Of a stretch of 64,000 bases of DNA, positions 18,252-27,094 are shown piece by piece. The stretch's first letter is position 1. The number at the start of each line of letters is the position of its first letter. Location of the stretch: positions 1 through 64,000 of the forward strand of contig NZ_JANUEQ010000013.1 in the NCBI RefSeq assembly GCF_024807845.1, written 5' to 3'. Made by a program: the position numbers and the translations under genes. The stretch comes from Klebsiella sp. BIGb0407 (GTDB lineage: Bacteria > Pseudomonadota > Gammaproteobacteria > Enterobacterales > Enterobacteriaceae). The notes beneath the pieces are model-generated. The model was not told the DNA's origin, did not search any database, and saw only the letters and a program-made list of their open reading frames with translations.

Positions 18252-19286
18252 ATGTCATTAATGAACTATAAAAATATCAACAAGTGGGTTCTGGCGGGCG
18301 GTCTGGCATTAAGTACAATGATGACGGCCATGACGGTATCTGCCAATGACGTTAAGACCGCCCGTCTGGGACACTCCTTCACCGACACGCATCCACGCGG
18401 TATCGCCATGCAACGTTTTGTCGATACGGTGAAAGAAAAAAGTAACGGCGAGATTAAGATCGATATCTTCAGCTCCGGCACCCTCGGGTCTGAACAGCAG
18501 ATGCTTCAGGCAATCCAGAGTGACACCCAGCAATTCTATATGGGCGCTTTATCGCCGTTAGCCGGACGGCAGAAAGAGCTGCAAATCTTTGATTTCCCGT
18601 TCCTGTTCCAGAGCGATGCGGAAGCCGCTCAAGTCCTGGATGGCCCGGTCGGGCAGAAAATGCTCGAAAGCCTCTACAGCATGCGTATGTACCCCCTGAC
18701 CTGGAGTGGCGGCGCTTTCCGTGACCTGGCCAATAACAAGCATCCGGTGAACTCACTGGAAGATATGAAAGGCCTGAAAATCCGCGTGATGCCCACCAAA
18801 GTGGCTATCGACAGCTTCCAGGCAATGGGCATTAACCCGGTGCCGCTGGCTTACTCGGAAGTGTTTACCGCCCTGGAGACCGGCGTTCTTGACGGACACG
18901 AGCACCCGGTGGTGGATATGTACCAGAACAAAGTCTACGAAGTGGAAAATAACCTCACCACCACTAACCACGTCTATACCCCGGTTGCGCTGGTGGTCTC
19001 CAAAAAATGGTTCGACTCCCTTAGCCCGGAACAGCAGGCGATAGTCAGAGAAGCCGCAGAAGAGACGCGGACCTTCCAGCGTGAGCAGGAGATAAGCCAG
19101 GTGGATAACGCCCTGACGGAACTGGCCAAACACGGCATGAAAATCAGCACCTTATCCCCTGAAGAAATGGAAAAAATCCGCGCCGTGGTACAGCCGGTAT
19201 TCGACAAGCACACCAAAATCATCGGCGCTGAGTTTGTGGAAAACTTCGTTGCCGAAAGAGACAAGGTTCGCCAGTCCTTAAAGTAA
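18252..19286 (+). CDS. TRAP transporter substrate-binding protein (DctP family)
   Basis: Periplasmic receptor of a tripartite ATP-independent transporter. About 344 residues with a signal peptide ending VSA-N near residue 30. DctP features are LGHSFTDTHPRGIAMQRFVD, the conserved carboxylate-binding Arg in LKIRVMPTKVAIDSFQAMG, and LDGHEHP in place of the usual DGQENP. The ATG at 18252 has GGGG 6 bases upstream and gives a normal signal peptide. It heads P-Q-M. The likely substrate is an organic acid such as a sugar acid or dicarboxylate. No catabolic gene adjoins it to say which. Confidence 0.9.
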   Translation: MSLMNYKNINKWVLAGGLALSTMMTAMTVSANDVKTARLGHSFTDTHPRGIAMQRFVDTVKEKSNGEIKIDIFSSGTLGSEQQMLQAIQSDTQQFYMGALSPLAGRQKELQIFDFPFLFQSDAEAAQVLDGPVGQKMLESLYSMRMYPLTWSGGAFRDLANNKHPVNSLEDMKGLKIRVMPTKVAIDSFQAMGINPVPLAYSEVFTALETGVLDGHEHPVVDMYQNKVYEVENNLTTTNHVYTPVALVVSKKWFDSLSPEQQAIVREAAEETRTFQREQEISQVDNALTELAKHGMKISTLSPEEMEKIRAVVQPVFDKHTKIIGAEFVENFVAERDKVRQSLK

Positions 19287-19371
19287 AAGTCTGAGTAATT
19301 CTGCCCTGAGACGTCAGCAGATAGCGGCGTCTCAGGGATGGGTGTGACGGAATAATAGTCCCGGAGAGAGT

Positions 19372-19875
19372 ATGCAGTGGCTGATTAATCTTTTCTTTAA
19401 AGCACTGGAAGCGGTCATGGTGCTGTGCATGGTCTGCATGATGGTGATGGTATTTGGTAACGTGATTATGCGTTACGGTTTTCATTCCGGTTTTCCGATT
19501 TCAGACGAACTCTCCCGGTTTTGCTTTTTCTGGGTGATTTTCCTCGGCGCCATTGTCGCCTCCCGCAACCAGAAGCATCTGAGCGTGGATACCGTCCAGG
19601 TCCTGCTGCCGAAAAGCTCAAGAAAAGTCTGCTGGGGTGTCAGCCAGCTGCTGGTCTTTATCTGCTGCGCGCTGATGTTTTATGGCTTCTGGATGCAGCA
19701 CGATATTTTTGCCGACGACCCCGCGCCCGTCAGTGAGATCCCGCTGCTGATGGTCTACGGCGTGATTTATCTCTCCTCCGCCAGCATGGGCATTATCTGC
19801 CTGAACAATATAGTACGCCTGCTAATGGGCCGCGTTGATGAGGCTGAATACTCCATGGCCGTATGCAATAAATAG
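19372..19875 (+). CDS. TRAP transporter small membrane subunit (DctQ family)
   Basis: 167-residue inner-membrane protein with four hydrophobic helices (about 12-35, 48-66, 88-107, 125-147). The conserved DctQ loop FPISDELSRFCFFWVIFLGA lies after helix 1. It pairs with the large subunit to receive substrate from the binding protein. It begins 85 bp after the receptor gene and 70 bp before the large-subunit gene. Separate Q and M genes differ from the fused QM of sialic-acid TRAP systems. Confidence 0.9.
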   Translation: MQWLINLFFKALEAVMVLCMVCMMVMVFGNVIMRYGFHSGFPISDELSRFCFFWVIFLGAIVASRNQKHLSVDTVQVLLPKSSRKVCWGVSQLLVFICCALMFYGFWMQHDIFADDPAPVSEIPLLMVYGVIYLSSASMGIICLNNIVRLLMGRVDEAEYSMAVCNK

Positions 19876-19945
19876 CCTCTGACGATAGCGTACCGCTATC
19901 TGTCTGATTACCCGACTGCTTCCTTATCTTTTAGCAGGAAAAACT

Positions 19946-21238
19946 ATGATTATCGGATTATTTGTCATTACATTGCTGGGGACTCTGGCGCTCGGGGTTC
20001 CGGTGGCTTTTGCCCTGTTGCTCAGCGGCGTGGTCCTGATGCTGGCGCAGGGGATGTTTGACCCGCAGATTATCATCCAGACCATTATTCCGGGAGCCGA
20101 TAACTTTGCGCTGCTGGCGATTCCCTTCTTCCTGCTGGCCGGTGAGTTTATGCTGGCAGGCGGGATCTCAAAACGTATTGTTAACCTCGCCGTTGCCTGG
20201 GTCGGGCATATTCCCGGCGGGCTGGGTTATGTGGTGGTCTTTGCCGCGCTGATTATGGCCAGTCTCTCTGGTTCAGCGGTGGCCGATACCGCGGCGCTGG
20301 CCGCGATGCTGTTACCGATGATGAAAGCCGGAGGCTATGACCCGGCACGATCTGCCGGACTAATAGGTGCCGGGGGCGTAATTGCCCCGGTACTGCCGCC
20401 TTCAATAGGGCTTATCCTGTTCGGGATTATTGGAAACGTCTCTATCACTAAGCTGTTTATGGCCGGGATTGTGCCGGGCCTGCTGATGGCGCTTTCCCTG
20501 GTTGTCACCTGGAATATCCTGATGCGTAAGTCCGGCAAAGAGGGCACCTTAAAGGTCTACCCTAAAATGCCGATGCGTGAGCGCCTGAAAGAGACGGCCC
20601 GTAGCGGCTGGGCATTGATGCTGCCAGTGATTATTATTGTCGGCCTGCGGATGGGGATATTTACCCCGACCGAGGCGGCGGTGGTGGCATCCGTTTATTC
20701 CCTGTTTGTCGGCTGCTTTATCTACCGTGAAATCAAACTCCGCAATTTCTATAAGCTGGTTGCCAATGCTGCCAATATGACGGCGGTGATCATGCTGATG
20801 GTGGCGGCGGCCATGCTGTCGGCTTATATGATAACCGTAGCCAATATTCCGGCGGCCTTTGCCCAGATGCTGTTACCGCTGAGCGACAGCCCGACGCTGA
20901 TGCTGCTGGTGATGATGGGCATTATTATTCTTATCGGCATGTTTATGGATTTTACCCCGACCATTCTGATCCTGACTCCGGTATTACTGCCGGTGGTGAT
21001 TCAGGCGGGGATTGACCCGGTCTACTTCGGTATTCTCTTTATTATGAATAACGCGATTGGCTTACTCACACCGCCAGCGGGGAATGTGCTCAATGTGGTG
21101 CGAGGAGTCGCGCAGCTGCCGATGAATCAGGCCATTATGGGCGTCTGGCCGTTTGTGCTGGCGCAGTTTATCGTGCTGTTCCTGCTGGTGCTGTTCCCGC
21201 AACTGGTGATGGTGCCGCTTGGCTGGTTAACTTCTTAG
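19946..21238 (+). CDS. TRAP transporter large membrane subunit (DctM family)
   Basis: 430-residue sodium-driven permease with about 12 hydrophobic segments. Family motifs are PFFLLAGEFMLAGGISKRIV, SGSAVADTAALAAMLLPMMK, IGAGGVIAPVLPPSIGLILFG (Na+/substrate loop) and NAIGLLTPPAGNVLNV in the second repeat. The three TRAP genes are visibly GC-richer than both flanks, with many CTG and GCC codons, which suggests a different history from the AT-rich neighbours or high expression. Confidence 0.92.
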   Translation: MIIGLFVITLLGTLALGVPVAFALLLSGVVLMLAQGMFDPQIIIQTIIPGADNFALLAIPFFLLAGEFMLAGGISKRIVNLAVAWVGHIPGGLGYVVVFAALIMASLSGSAVADTAALAAMLLPMMKAGGYDPARSAGLIGAGGVIAPVLPPSIGLILFGIIGNVSITKLFMAGIVPGLLMALSLVVTWNILMRKSGKEGTLKVYPKMPMRERLKETARSGWALMLPVIIIVGLRMGIFTPTEAAVVASVYSLFVGCFIYREIKLRNFYKLVANAANMTAVIMLMVAAAMLSAYMITVANIPAAFAQMLLPLSDSPTLMLLVMMGIIILIGMFMDFTPTILILTPVLLPVVIQAGIDPVYFGILFIMNNAIGLLTPPAGNVLNVVRGVAQLPMNQAIMGVWPFVLAQFIVLFLLVLFPQLVMVPLGWLTS

Positions 21239-21294
21239 ATACCTGTTCAGGTTATATCAGCAGATGTTAGTGTGTACTTACAACCTTTCAGATT

Positions 21295-21334
21295 AGCCAG
21301 ATGCCCACAAATAGTGGGCATCTGGCTTTATTTA
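21295..21334 (+). terminator. Terminator of the TRAP operon
   Basis: Perfect 14-bp stem AGCCAGATGCCCAC / GTGGGCATCTGGCT, AAATA loop, then TTTATTTA. Confidence 0.92.
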
Positions 21335-21398
21335 CGCTGGTTTCAGAGGCGTTTAATGGGTTATTAAGTGTGTGCCCACTAACTAAATCCTGGCAAAC

Positions 21399-22217
21399 TT
21401 ACCAGCCAGGCACAGCGCCACCGTTAAAAATGGTTTCTGCCGCTTTTGCCACTTCAGGTGACTGATAAGATGCGAGGAATTCTTTTACATTCTCGGCGTC
21501 TTTATTGTTTTCACGGGCGACCAGGATATTCACATAAGGTGAGTTTTTATCTTCTATAAAAATGCTGTCTTTCACCGGTGACAGGCCCGTTTGTTGGATA
21601 TAGGTAGTGCTGATAATGGCAACATCCACTTTTGGGTCATCCAGTACGCGAGGTAACTGTGCGCCTTCCAGTTCCATAATTTTGAGATTATGCGGGTTTT
21701 CAATGATATCCAGGCTGGTGGGTAACAGACCTTTCCCTTCTTTCAGGGTAATCAGTTTTTCTTTCTGTAATAACAGCAGAGCACGACCAAGATTGGTCGG
21801 GTCATTAGGAATAGCTACGGTTGCACCGTCGGTGATTTGACTGGCTTGATTAAACTTTTTCGAGTAGCCAGCCATTGGAAATACGAAGGTATTACCTACT
21901 GTGACCAGCTTATAATTATGGGCTTTATTATCCTGCTCAAGGAAAGGACGGTGCTGGAAGACGTTAGCATCAAGCTCTCCCTGGTTTGTGGCATCGTTAG
22001 GCAGTAATGAGCCACTGAAACCGACCAGTTCAACTTCAAGGCCATACTTCTCTTTAGCCACTTTTTTGGCAACTTCAGCCACATCTTGTTCAGCGCCATT
22101 AATCACGCCGACCTTGATATGTTTACTATCGCTGGCTTGCTGATCACAGCCAGCCAGGATCATGCCCGCTAATACGACCATCGCTATTTTTCTCAGGGGA
22201 GTCGCCACCAGTTTCAT
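21399..22217 (-). CDS. metQ: Methionine-binding lipoprotein MetQ (distal copy)
   Basis: NlpA-family lipoprotein of an L/D-methionine ABC importer. About 272 residues. The start at 22217 gives a lipoprotein signal with LAGC lipobox (Cys24); the longer frame from 22328 would bury it. Features: VGVINGAEQDVAEVAKK, ELDANVFQHRPFLEQDN, VAIPNDPTNLGRALLLLQ and YVNILVARENNKD. This copy is nearer to E. coli MetQ than the copy upstream. It is separated from that copy by a 188-bp gap with a terminator-like hairpin, so it may be expressed at a lower level or separately. Confidence 0.9.
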   Translation of the reverse strand: MKLVATPLRKIAMVVLAGMILAGCDQQASDSKHIKVGVINGAEQDVAEVAKKVAKEKYGLEVELVGFSGSLLPNDATNQGELDANVFQHRPFLEQDNKAHNYKLVTVGNTFVFPMAGYSKKFNQASQITDGATVAIPNDPTNLGRALLLLQKEKLITLKEGKGLLPTSLDIIENPHNLKIMELEGAQLPRVLDDPKVDVAIISTTYIQQTGLSPVKDSIFIEDKNSPYVNILVARENNKDAENVKEFLASYQSPEVAKAAETIFNGGAVPGW

Positions 22218-22310
22218 TTTTTTCCTTAATCCAGAGTCCCAAAGTGTATAAAAATGACTATAGCAGGATGATGTGGAGGGACTATGAACAAAAAGGTTAT
22301 CATTAATAAT

Positions 22311-22374
22311 AAAAAAGAATATACCCACAATACTTCAATAAACCCTGAAGGTACTCGAAGCATTATGGGTATAT
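22311..22374 (-). terminator. Terminator-like hairpin between the two metQ genes
   Basis: ATATACCCATAATGCTTC pairs with GAAGTATTGTGGGTATAT (16 of 18) across a 20-nt loop. On the minus strand it is followed by TCTTTTTT. This would stop or weaken transcription from metN-metI-metQ into the last gene. Confidence 0.75.
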
Positions 22375-22405
22375 ATCATTTTTATCAATTTAGTCTGGTA
22401 CTGGC

Positions 22406-23230
22406 TTAAGGAACGGGAACTGCCTCACCTTTGTAAGAATCTAAAATAAACTGTTTTGCTTCCGGGCTTTTTAAGGCGGTCATTAGCAGGGCAATACGTG
22501 GGTCATCTTTATTATCTTCACGAACTGTCACTATGTTAGCAAACTTGCTGTTTGCTGCCGGTTCGGAGTAAATAACGTCTTTACTTAAGTCCAGGCCCGC
22601 ATTAATCGCAAAGTGTCCGTCAATAGAGGCCACATCAGGCTCGCCATTTTTATAGATCTGCGGCATTAACGGTGCATCATAGTTGAATAAAAACTGTATA
22701 TGGCGTGGGTTCTCGACAATATCGTCAACGGTCGCATCATCCGGATCGATACCGCTGCGTAACTTAATCAAGCCTTCATCTTGAAACAGCTTCAGAATAT
22801 GACCATGCTGAGCAATGTTATTGCTACTCATCATTTTTGCGCCGTCAGGCAAGTCTTGCAGGCTTTTATATTTCTGAGAATAGAAGCGATAAGGATGCAT
22901 ATGCACAGCACCCGCAGAAACGAATTTCCAGTCCGGATGGTCGGCCAGGGTTTTATTTAAATAAGGCACGTGCTGGAAGAAGTTTGCATCCAGCTCTTTG
23001 TCAGCGAGCGCCTGGTTAGGAATAATATAATCGTTCAATACGCGGATATCTAAATCTACGCCTTGTTTCTCCAGTTGCGGTTTAACGAATTCCAGAATCT
23101 CAGCATGGGGCGTTGAAGATGCACCAATCACAAATTTACTGCTTTTTTTGCTTTCGTCCGGACCACAGGCGGTGAGCGCTAAACTCACCAAAGTCAGAAC
23201 GCCCAGACGCTTGAATGTTGAAATTAACAT
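22406..23230 (-). CDS. MetQ/NlpA-family binding lipoprotein (proximal copy)
   Basis: 274 residues with a lipobox LTAC (Cys22). NlpA-family motifs are VIGASSTPHAEILEFVKPQL, DYIIPNQALADKELDANFFQHVPYL and NIVTVREDNKDDPRI. It directly follows metI in the operon (44-bp gap) and probably serves the same ATPase and permease. It differs markedly from the distal copy, so the two may bind different ligands, for example L- and D-methionine, methionine sulfoxide or a dipeptide. Ligand not determinable here. Confidence 0.87.
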   Translation of the reverse strand: MLISTFKRLGVLTLVSLALTACGPDESKKSSKFVIGASSTPHAEILEFVKPQLEKQGVDLDIRVLNDYIIPNQALADKELDANFFQHVPYLNKTLADHPDWKFVSAGAVHMHPYRFYSQKYKSLQDLPDGAKMMSSNNIAQHGHILKLFQDEGLIKLRSGIDPDDATVDDIVENPRHIQFLFNYDAPLMPQIYKNGEPDVASIDGHFAINAGLDLSKDVIYSEPAANSKFANIVTVREDNKDDPRIALLMTALKSPEAKQFILDSYKGEAVPVP

Positions 23231-23274
23231 ATTATTTTTCCTGTTGTTATTGGTATATATTTATTGCCGTGTGA

Positions 23275-23961
23275 CTAACGCTTATCAATCCAGCGAACCA
23301 GTTGATCCCCTGTGACTTGAATACATAACACCAGCGCTAAAATAACGAGGGTGGCCGCCCATACCACGTCCATATGGCTGCGCTGAAAACCTTCCATATA
23401 AGCTAAATTGCCAAGACCTCCTGCGCCAATAGCACCGGCAACGGCCGTTCCCCCGACTAATGAAATCAGCGTGACGGTTAAACCTGAAATAAGAGCAGGG
23501 GAGGATTCCGGGATCAGGACATTAAAAATGAGTCTGTATGTTCCGGCCCCCATGGCACGACTGGCTTCAATCACACCCTTATCAACTTCACGCAAAGCCA
23601 GTTCAACTAAGCGGGCATAAAATGCACTGGCAGAAATGACCAGTGCAGGTAAGGCGGCATTGACCCCGAGAATAGTGCCGACTAACCACTTAGTGACCGG
23701 GAATAACAGAATAATTAAAATGATAAAGGGTACAGCGCGGAAAATGTTGACTGTGAAAGATAATGCTCTGTAAACATTAAGGTTTTCTTTTTCCCCGTCC
23801 TTGGCTGTGAGGAATAAAAAGACGCCAATCAGAATGCCCAGAATGCAAGATAAGGCCCCCGAAGCAAAGGTCATATACAGAGTGTTAACTGTCTCAATAC
23901 CTAAAGTTTTTAGTTTCAAATAAGGCAGATAATGATTAACCCAGACCTGAATTTCATCCAT
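23275..23961 (-). CDS. metI: Methionine ABC transporter permease
   Basis: 228 residues, about five or six membrane helices. The BPD_transp_1 core contains the EAA loop EASRAMGAGTYRLIFNVLIPESSPALISG near 133-162, with AVAGAIGAGGLGNLAY after it, matching MetI. It begins 2 bp after metN ends, so translation is coupled. Works as a dimer with two MetN subunits. Confidence 0.92.
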   Translation of the reverse strand: MDEIQVWVNHYLPYLKLKTLGIETVNTLYMTFASGALSCILGILIGVFLFLTAKDGEKENLNVYRALSFTVNIFRAVPFIILIILLFPVTKWLVGTILGVNAALPALVISASAFYARLVELALREVDKGVIEASRAMGAGTYRLIFNVLIPESSPALISGLTVTLISLVGGTAVAGAIGAGGLGNLAYMEGFQRSHMDVVWAATLVILALVLCIQVTGDQLVRWIDKR

Positions 23962-23963
23962 GT

Positions 23964-24962
23964 TTAAACAACCTCCACAACAACATTTTTTTCATTGGTA
24001 AGATAGTCGATAGCCTCGACAAGCAGCGTCTGATTTTCCGGGAACTGTAAATAGATAAAACCATTTCCCTGACTAAAGGCACCTTTGACTAACCTGATGG
24101 GTTGGTTAAACTTCGTTATCAGATCATAGAATAAATAGCCGCTGAGGCTTTCATTATCTAAAATAATGCGCAAAATAGGGCCGAGTGCTAATAGCTCCTG
24201 CAAATCATCCAGACTGGCTGAATCAATATTACTTTGTGCCAGAAACTGACGAGTAATGGCATGTTGTGGATGATGAAACACCGAGGTTACCAGGCCCTCT
24301 TCAACAATCTTTCCTTTATCAATAACCGCTACTTTATTGCAGATACTTTTTACTACCTGCATTTCATGGGTAATAAGCACTATAGTAATGTTGAGTTCAC
24401 GATTAATACGTGCCAGTAATTCAAGTATATTCTGGGTTGTTTTAGGATCTAAAGCGGATGTTGCTTCATCACACAGTAAAACATCGGGATTATTTGCCAG
24501 AGCACGCGCAATACCCACTCGCTGTTTCTGACCACCGCTTAACATTGACGGGTATTCATCGGCCTTATCGGTTAAGCCCACCAGCTCCATCAACTCGACA
24601 ACTCGCTGCTGGCGTTCCTTTTTATTGAACCCTGATATCTGCAACGGAAATTCAATATTCTCACGTACGGTTTTCGACCAGAGCAAATTAAAGTGCTGAA
24701 AAATCATGCCAATAGATTGACGTATTTTGAGTATAGACTTTTCATCACTGTGAGTAATATTGTGTTCGCCAACAATCACTTCTCCGCTGGTGGTATTCTC
24801 CAGCTTATTTAATAGACGGATCAGGCTACTTTTCCCGGCTCCGCTATAGCCAATAATGCCGAAAATATCACCGGCAGAAATATTAAGATTGATATTATCA
24901 ACGGCAATTGTTTGTTTTTTATTTCGCTGATATATCTTGCTGACATTTTTAAGCGTAATCAT
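23964..24962 (-). CDS. metN: Methionine ABC transporter ATP-binding protein
   Basis: 332 residues. Walker A GYSGAGKS is at 38-45, the signature LSGGQKQR at 141-148, and Walker B VLLCDEATSALD at 161-172. A C-terminal NIL/ACT-like regulatory domain (about 255-332) binds methionine and inhibits transport in E. coli MetNI. First gene of the leftward operon, preceded by tandem MetJ boxes at 25015-25030. Confidence 0.94.
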   Translation of the reverse strand: MITLKNVSKIYQRNKKQTIAVDNINLNISAGDIFGIIGYSGAGKSSLIRLLNKLENTTSGEVIVGEHNITHSDEKSILKIRQSIGMIFQHFNLLWSKTVRENIEFPLQISGFNKKERQQRVVELMELVGLTDKADEYPSMLSGGQKQRVGIARALANNPDVLLCDEATSALDPKTTQNILELLARINRELNITIVLITHEMQVVKSICNKVAVIDKGKIVEEGLVTSVFHHPQHAITRQFLAQSNIDSASLDDLQELLALGPILRIILDNESLSGYLFYDLITKFNQPIRLVKGAFSQGNGFIYLQFPENQTLLVEAIDYLTNEKNVVVEVV

Positions 24963-25014
24963 AATTCTTCGTTACCTTTAAGAGACAAAACATCACATCT
25001 TCACTTGGCTTGAT

Positions 25015-25030
25015 GGACGTCTGGATGTCT
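25015..25030. promoter_or_regulatory. Tandem MetJ boxes upstream of metN
   Basis: GGACGTCT followed directly by GGATGTCT; the MetJ consensus is AGACGTCT in tandem 8-bp units (7/8 and 6/8 matches). Located 53 bp before metN. This supports methionine as the transported substrate and S-adenosylmethionine-MetJ repression. Confidence 0.85.
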
Positions 25031-25371
25031 AAACTAAAGGCGGTTGGGATAAGTGTCAAACAAAATGTTAAGAATAATTTTCACTTTACGTTATCAAAAT
25101 AAATATAACCCGGTTTCGAGTGTGCGTTTTTTCATCATATAATAATCAGCGTTATAAATAATAATAAAAGCTTGATAACATCTGGCATTTATAATGTCAA
25201 AGTCTGGCTTCTATTTAATTTAACTATCGTTATGAGAATAAATCACATCAGAATGATGGCAAGTTAACGTGACGGTTTTATAAGTTAATTAAATTTATTT
25301 AATATTTGTGTTTAGAAATAAAAATACAGTTTGTTATTACTGATTAAATAGAGATGGCCATCATGACACTA

Positions 25372-25432
25372 CTGGCTCCGTTTCTGCTATGAGGATTGAT
25401 AAGAACAGAAGATAGCGGTGAAACGGAGCCAG
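25372..25432. terminator. Long hairpin after the pyrophosphatase gene
   Basis: CTGGCTCCGTTTC / GAAACGGAGCCAG (13 pairs), with an inner GCTAT / ATAGC, begins 4 bp past the stop codon of the leftward operon. No clear T-run; probably the 3' end structure of the transcript. Confidence 0.6.
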
Positions 25433-25436
25433 ATCT

Positions 25437-25970
25437 TTAATTCACTGCCAGTAATTTTTCTTGCTGACGACAAAATGCCATTCTTGCTTCTGCCAGTAAG
25501 ATTGCTGCTGCCTGGGCAGATCTAAAACCATTCAACACCACAGTTTTACGCCCTGCTGGTAGCAACTTATAGCTTTGATAGAAGGCTTCAATACGCTGTA
25601 ACTCAGCTGGGGCCAGATGTTCAATATCGTATATCGGGCTATAAAATGGGTCGACAGCATGGGTCGGCACTGTGATTAATTTATCATCTTGTACTCCACC
25701 GTCAGTCATCGCCAGATAGCCAATAATTCTTACGTCAATCAGGCTACCGGGAAATAAGGGCTCGCGTGTTATCACTAATGCATCCAGCGGATCGTTATCT
25801 GCAGCCAGGGTATTGATTAGCGATCCGTAATTAGCGGGATAACAGACAGGCATAGATTGAAAATATTTTACTTTGATCTCGCCGGTCTCCGTAATGTCGT
25901 AGCGAATAATACTACCTGCCGGGATCTCGATGCGCAAAGTGGCACAATCAGTATCAATTTCTGGTTTCAT
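25437..25970 (-). CDS. Divergent family I inorganic pyrophosphatase
   Basis: 177 residues, the size of E. coli Ppa. The metal-binding signature DNDPLD is at 58-63, with YPANYG before it and MTDGGVQDDKLITVP after it, so the Asp cluster is intact. By eye two phosphate-binding basic residues of Ppa are changed: Lys29 is Arg (IIRYDI) and Arg43 is Tyr (KYFQSM). It is the last gene of an ABC-transporter operon, 9 bp after the ATPase gene, and is unlikely to be the housekeeping enzyme. It may hydrolyse pyrophosphate, or a related phosphoanhydride, produced from the imported compound. That role is inferred. Confidence 0.88.
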   Translation of the reverse strand: MKPEIDTDCATLRIEIPAGSIIRYDITETGEIKVKYFQSMPVCYPANYGSLINTLAADNDPLDALVITREPLFPGSLIDVRIIGYLAMTDGGVQDDKLITVPTHAVDPFYSPIYDIEHLAPAELQRIEAFYQSYKLLPAGRKTVVLNGFRSAQAAAILLAEARMAFCRQQEKLLAVN

Positions 25971-25979
25971 AGTGGGCTC

Positions 25980-27074
25980 TCATGAACGGGCTGTTTCAAG
26001 ATCAAAAATCAGACAATCTTCACCCTGAATGACTAGCGATAGGGGGCTGTCACCTGGCAGTGAACTGGGGTGAATAATGGAAAAAGGTATTTCATTTTCG
26101 GCTGCGGTGACATCCAAACGCCAGTGACGTCCTTCAAACAGCGAACTGACCACTCTGGCTGCCAGACCTTGAGCTGCAGTAGCCTCGTGGCGTATGGAAC
26201 CCGGCGTAAACAATAACCGTATCTTTTGGCCGGGCCGGGCGTATTGTACTTTGCCAACCCGTGCGCGGAAATGTCGCTCACCGATAGCAACCTGAGCATA
26301 CTGACTATCAATCCGGCTAATAAGACGTGCTTCCAGTTGACTATCAAATCCAGCCAGAGAGGCTATCCATGGAGACTGTGGACTCTTAAATAATGTTGCC
26401 GGGCTGGCGATTTGTTCAATCTTTCCAGCGCGCATAACCACAATCCTATCGGCAAAAGCGCAGGCTTCCAGTGGGTCATGAGTGACATAGACCACGGTCT
26501 TTTTCAGTCGTGAAAATAACTGGGAAAACTCTTTACGCATCTGCGCGCGTAGCTGTACATCAAGGTTAGACAATGGCTCATCAAACAACAGTAATTGGGG
26601 ATCGGTAGCCAGCGCGCGCGCAATGGCAACGCGCTGTGCCTGACCACCAGAAAGTTGTGCCGGGCGACGGTTAGCGTACTGACTGATTTGCATCAACGCC
26701 AGCATTTCAGCAACACGCGCATCACGCTGCACAGCAGGCCAGCGATTCAGACCATAACCGACGATTTCACGTACCGTCATATGTGGCCAGAGTGCGTAAT
26801 CCTGAAAGACCATATTGAGTCGTCGTTGCTCAGGGGGGAGCCCACGGGGACCATCAGTCATGAGCTGCCGATCGATAGTAATAGTACCGGATTGCGGTGT
26901 ATCAAGGCCGGCGATTAAGCGTAATAAACTGGACTTTCCAGAACCGGAGGGGCCGACAATACAGTACACCTGTCCGGCTGCCAGATTCAGGCTCAAGTCC
27001 TGAATAATAGTCTGCCCTTGAATCTGCCAGTGTAAGTTCTGGCAACTGAGCATGGGGGGTAAGGCCTGTGTCAT
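25980..27074 (-). CDS. ABC transporter ATP-binding protein, AfuC/FbpC/PhnT type
   Basis: 364 residues. Walker A GPSGSGKSS is at 41-49, LSGGQAQR at 141-148 and Walker [13 protein letters not shown] at 161-172. A TOBE-like C-terminal domain follows from about 290. The subfamily includes importers of ferric ion, phosphonates, hexose phosphates and polyamines; substrate class cannot be set from the ATPase. It lies 20 bp after the permease gene. Confidence 0.88.
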   Translation of the reverse strand: MTQALPPMLSCQNLHWQIQGQTIIQDLSLNLAAGQVYCIVGPSGSGKSSLLRLIAGLDTPQSGTITIDRQLMTDGPRGLPPEQRRLNMVFQDYALWPHMTVREIVGYGLNRWPAVQRDARVAEMLALMQISQYANRRPAQLSGGQAQRVAIARALATDPQLLLFDEPLSNLDVQLRAQMRKEFSQLFSRLKKTVVYVTHDPLEACAFADRIVVMRAGKIEQIASPATLFKSPQSPWIASLAGFDSQLEARLISRIDSQYAQVAIGERHFRARVGKVQYARPGQKIRLLFTPGSIRHEATAAQGLAARVVSSLFEGRHWRLDVTAAENEIPFSIIHPSSLPGDSPLSLVIQGEDCLIFDLETARS

Positions 27075-27094
27075 GTAAAAACCTTATGGCAAAA

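Noticed and set aside
18252-21238. TRAP genes as a second sialic-acid transporter
   Set aside because: Known sialic-acid TRAP systems have fused QM subunits and sit with nan genes. Here Q and M are separate and the sucrose operon lies between, so no evidence supports that substrate.
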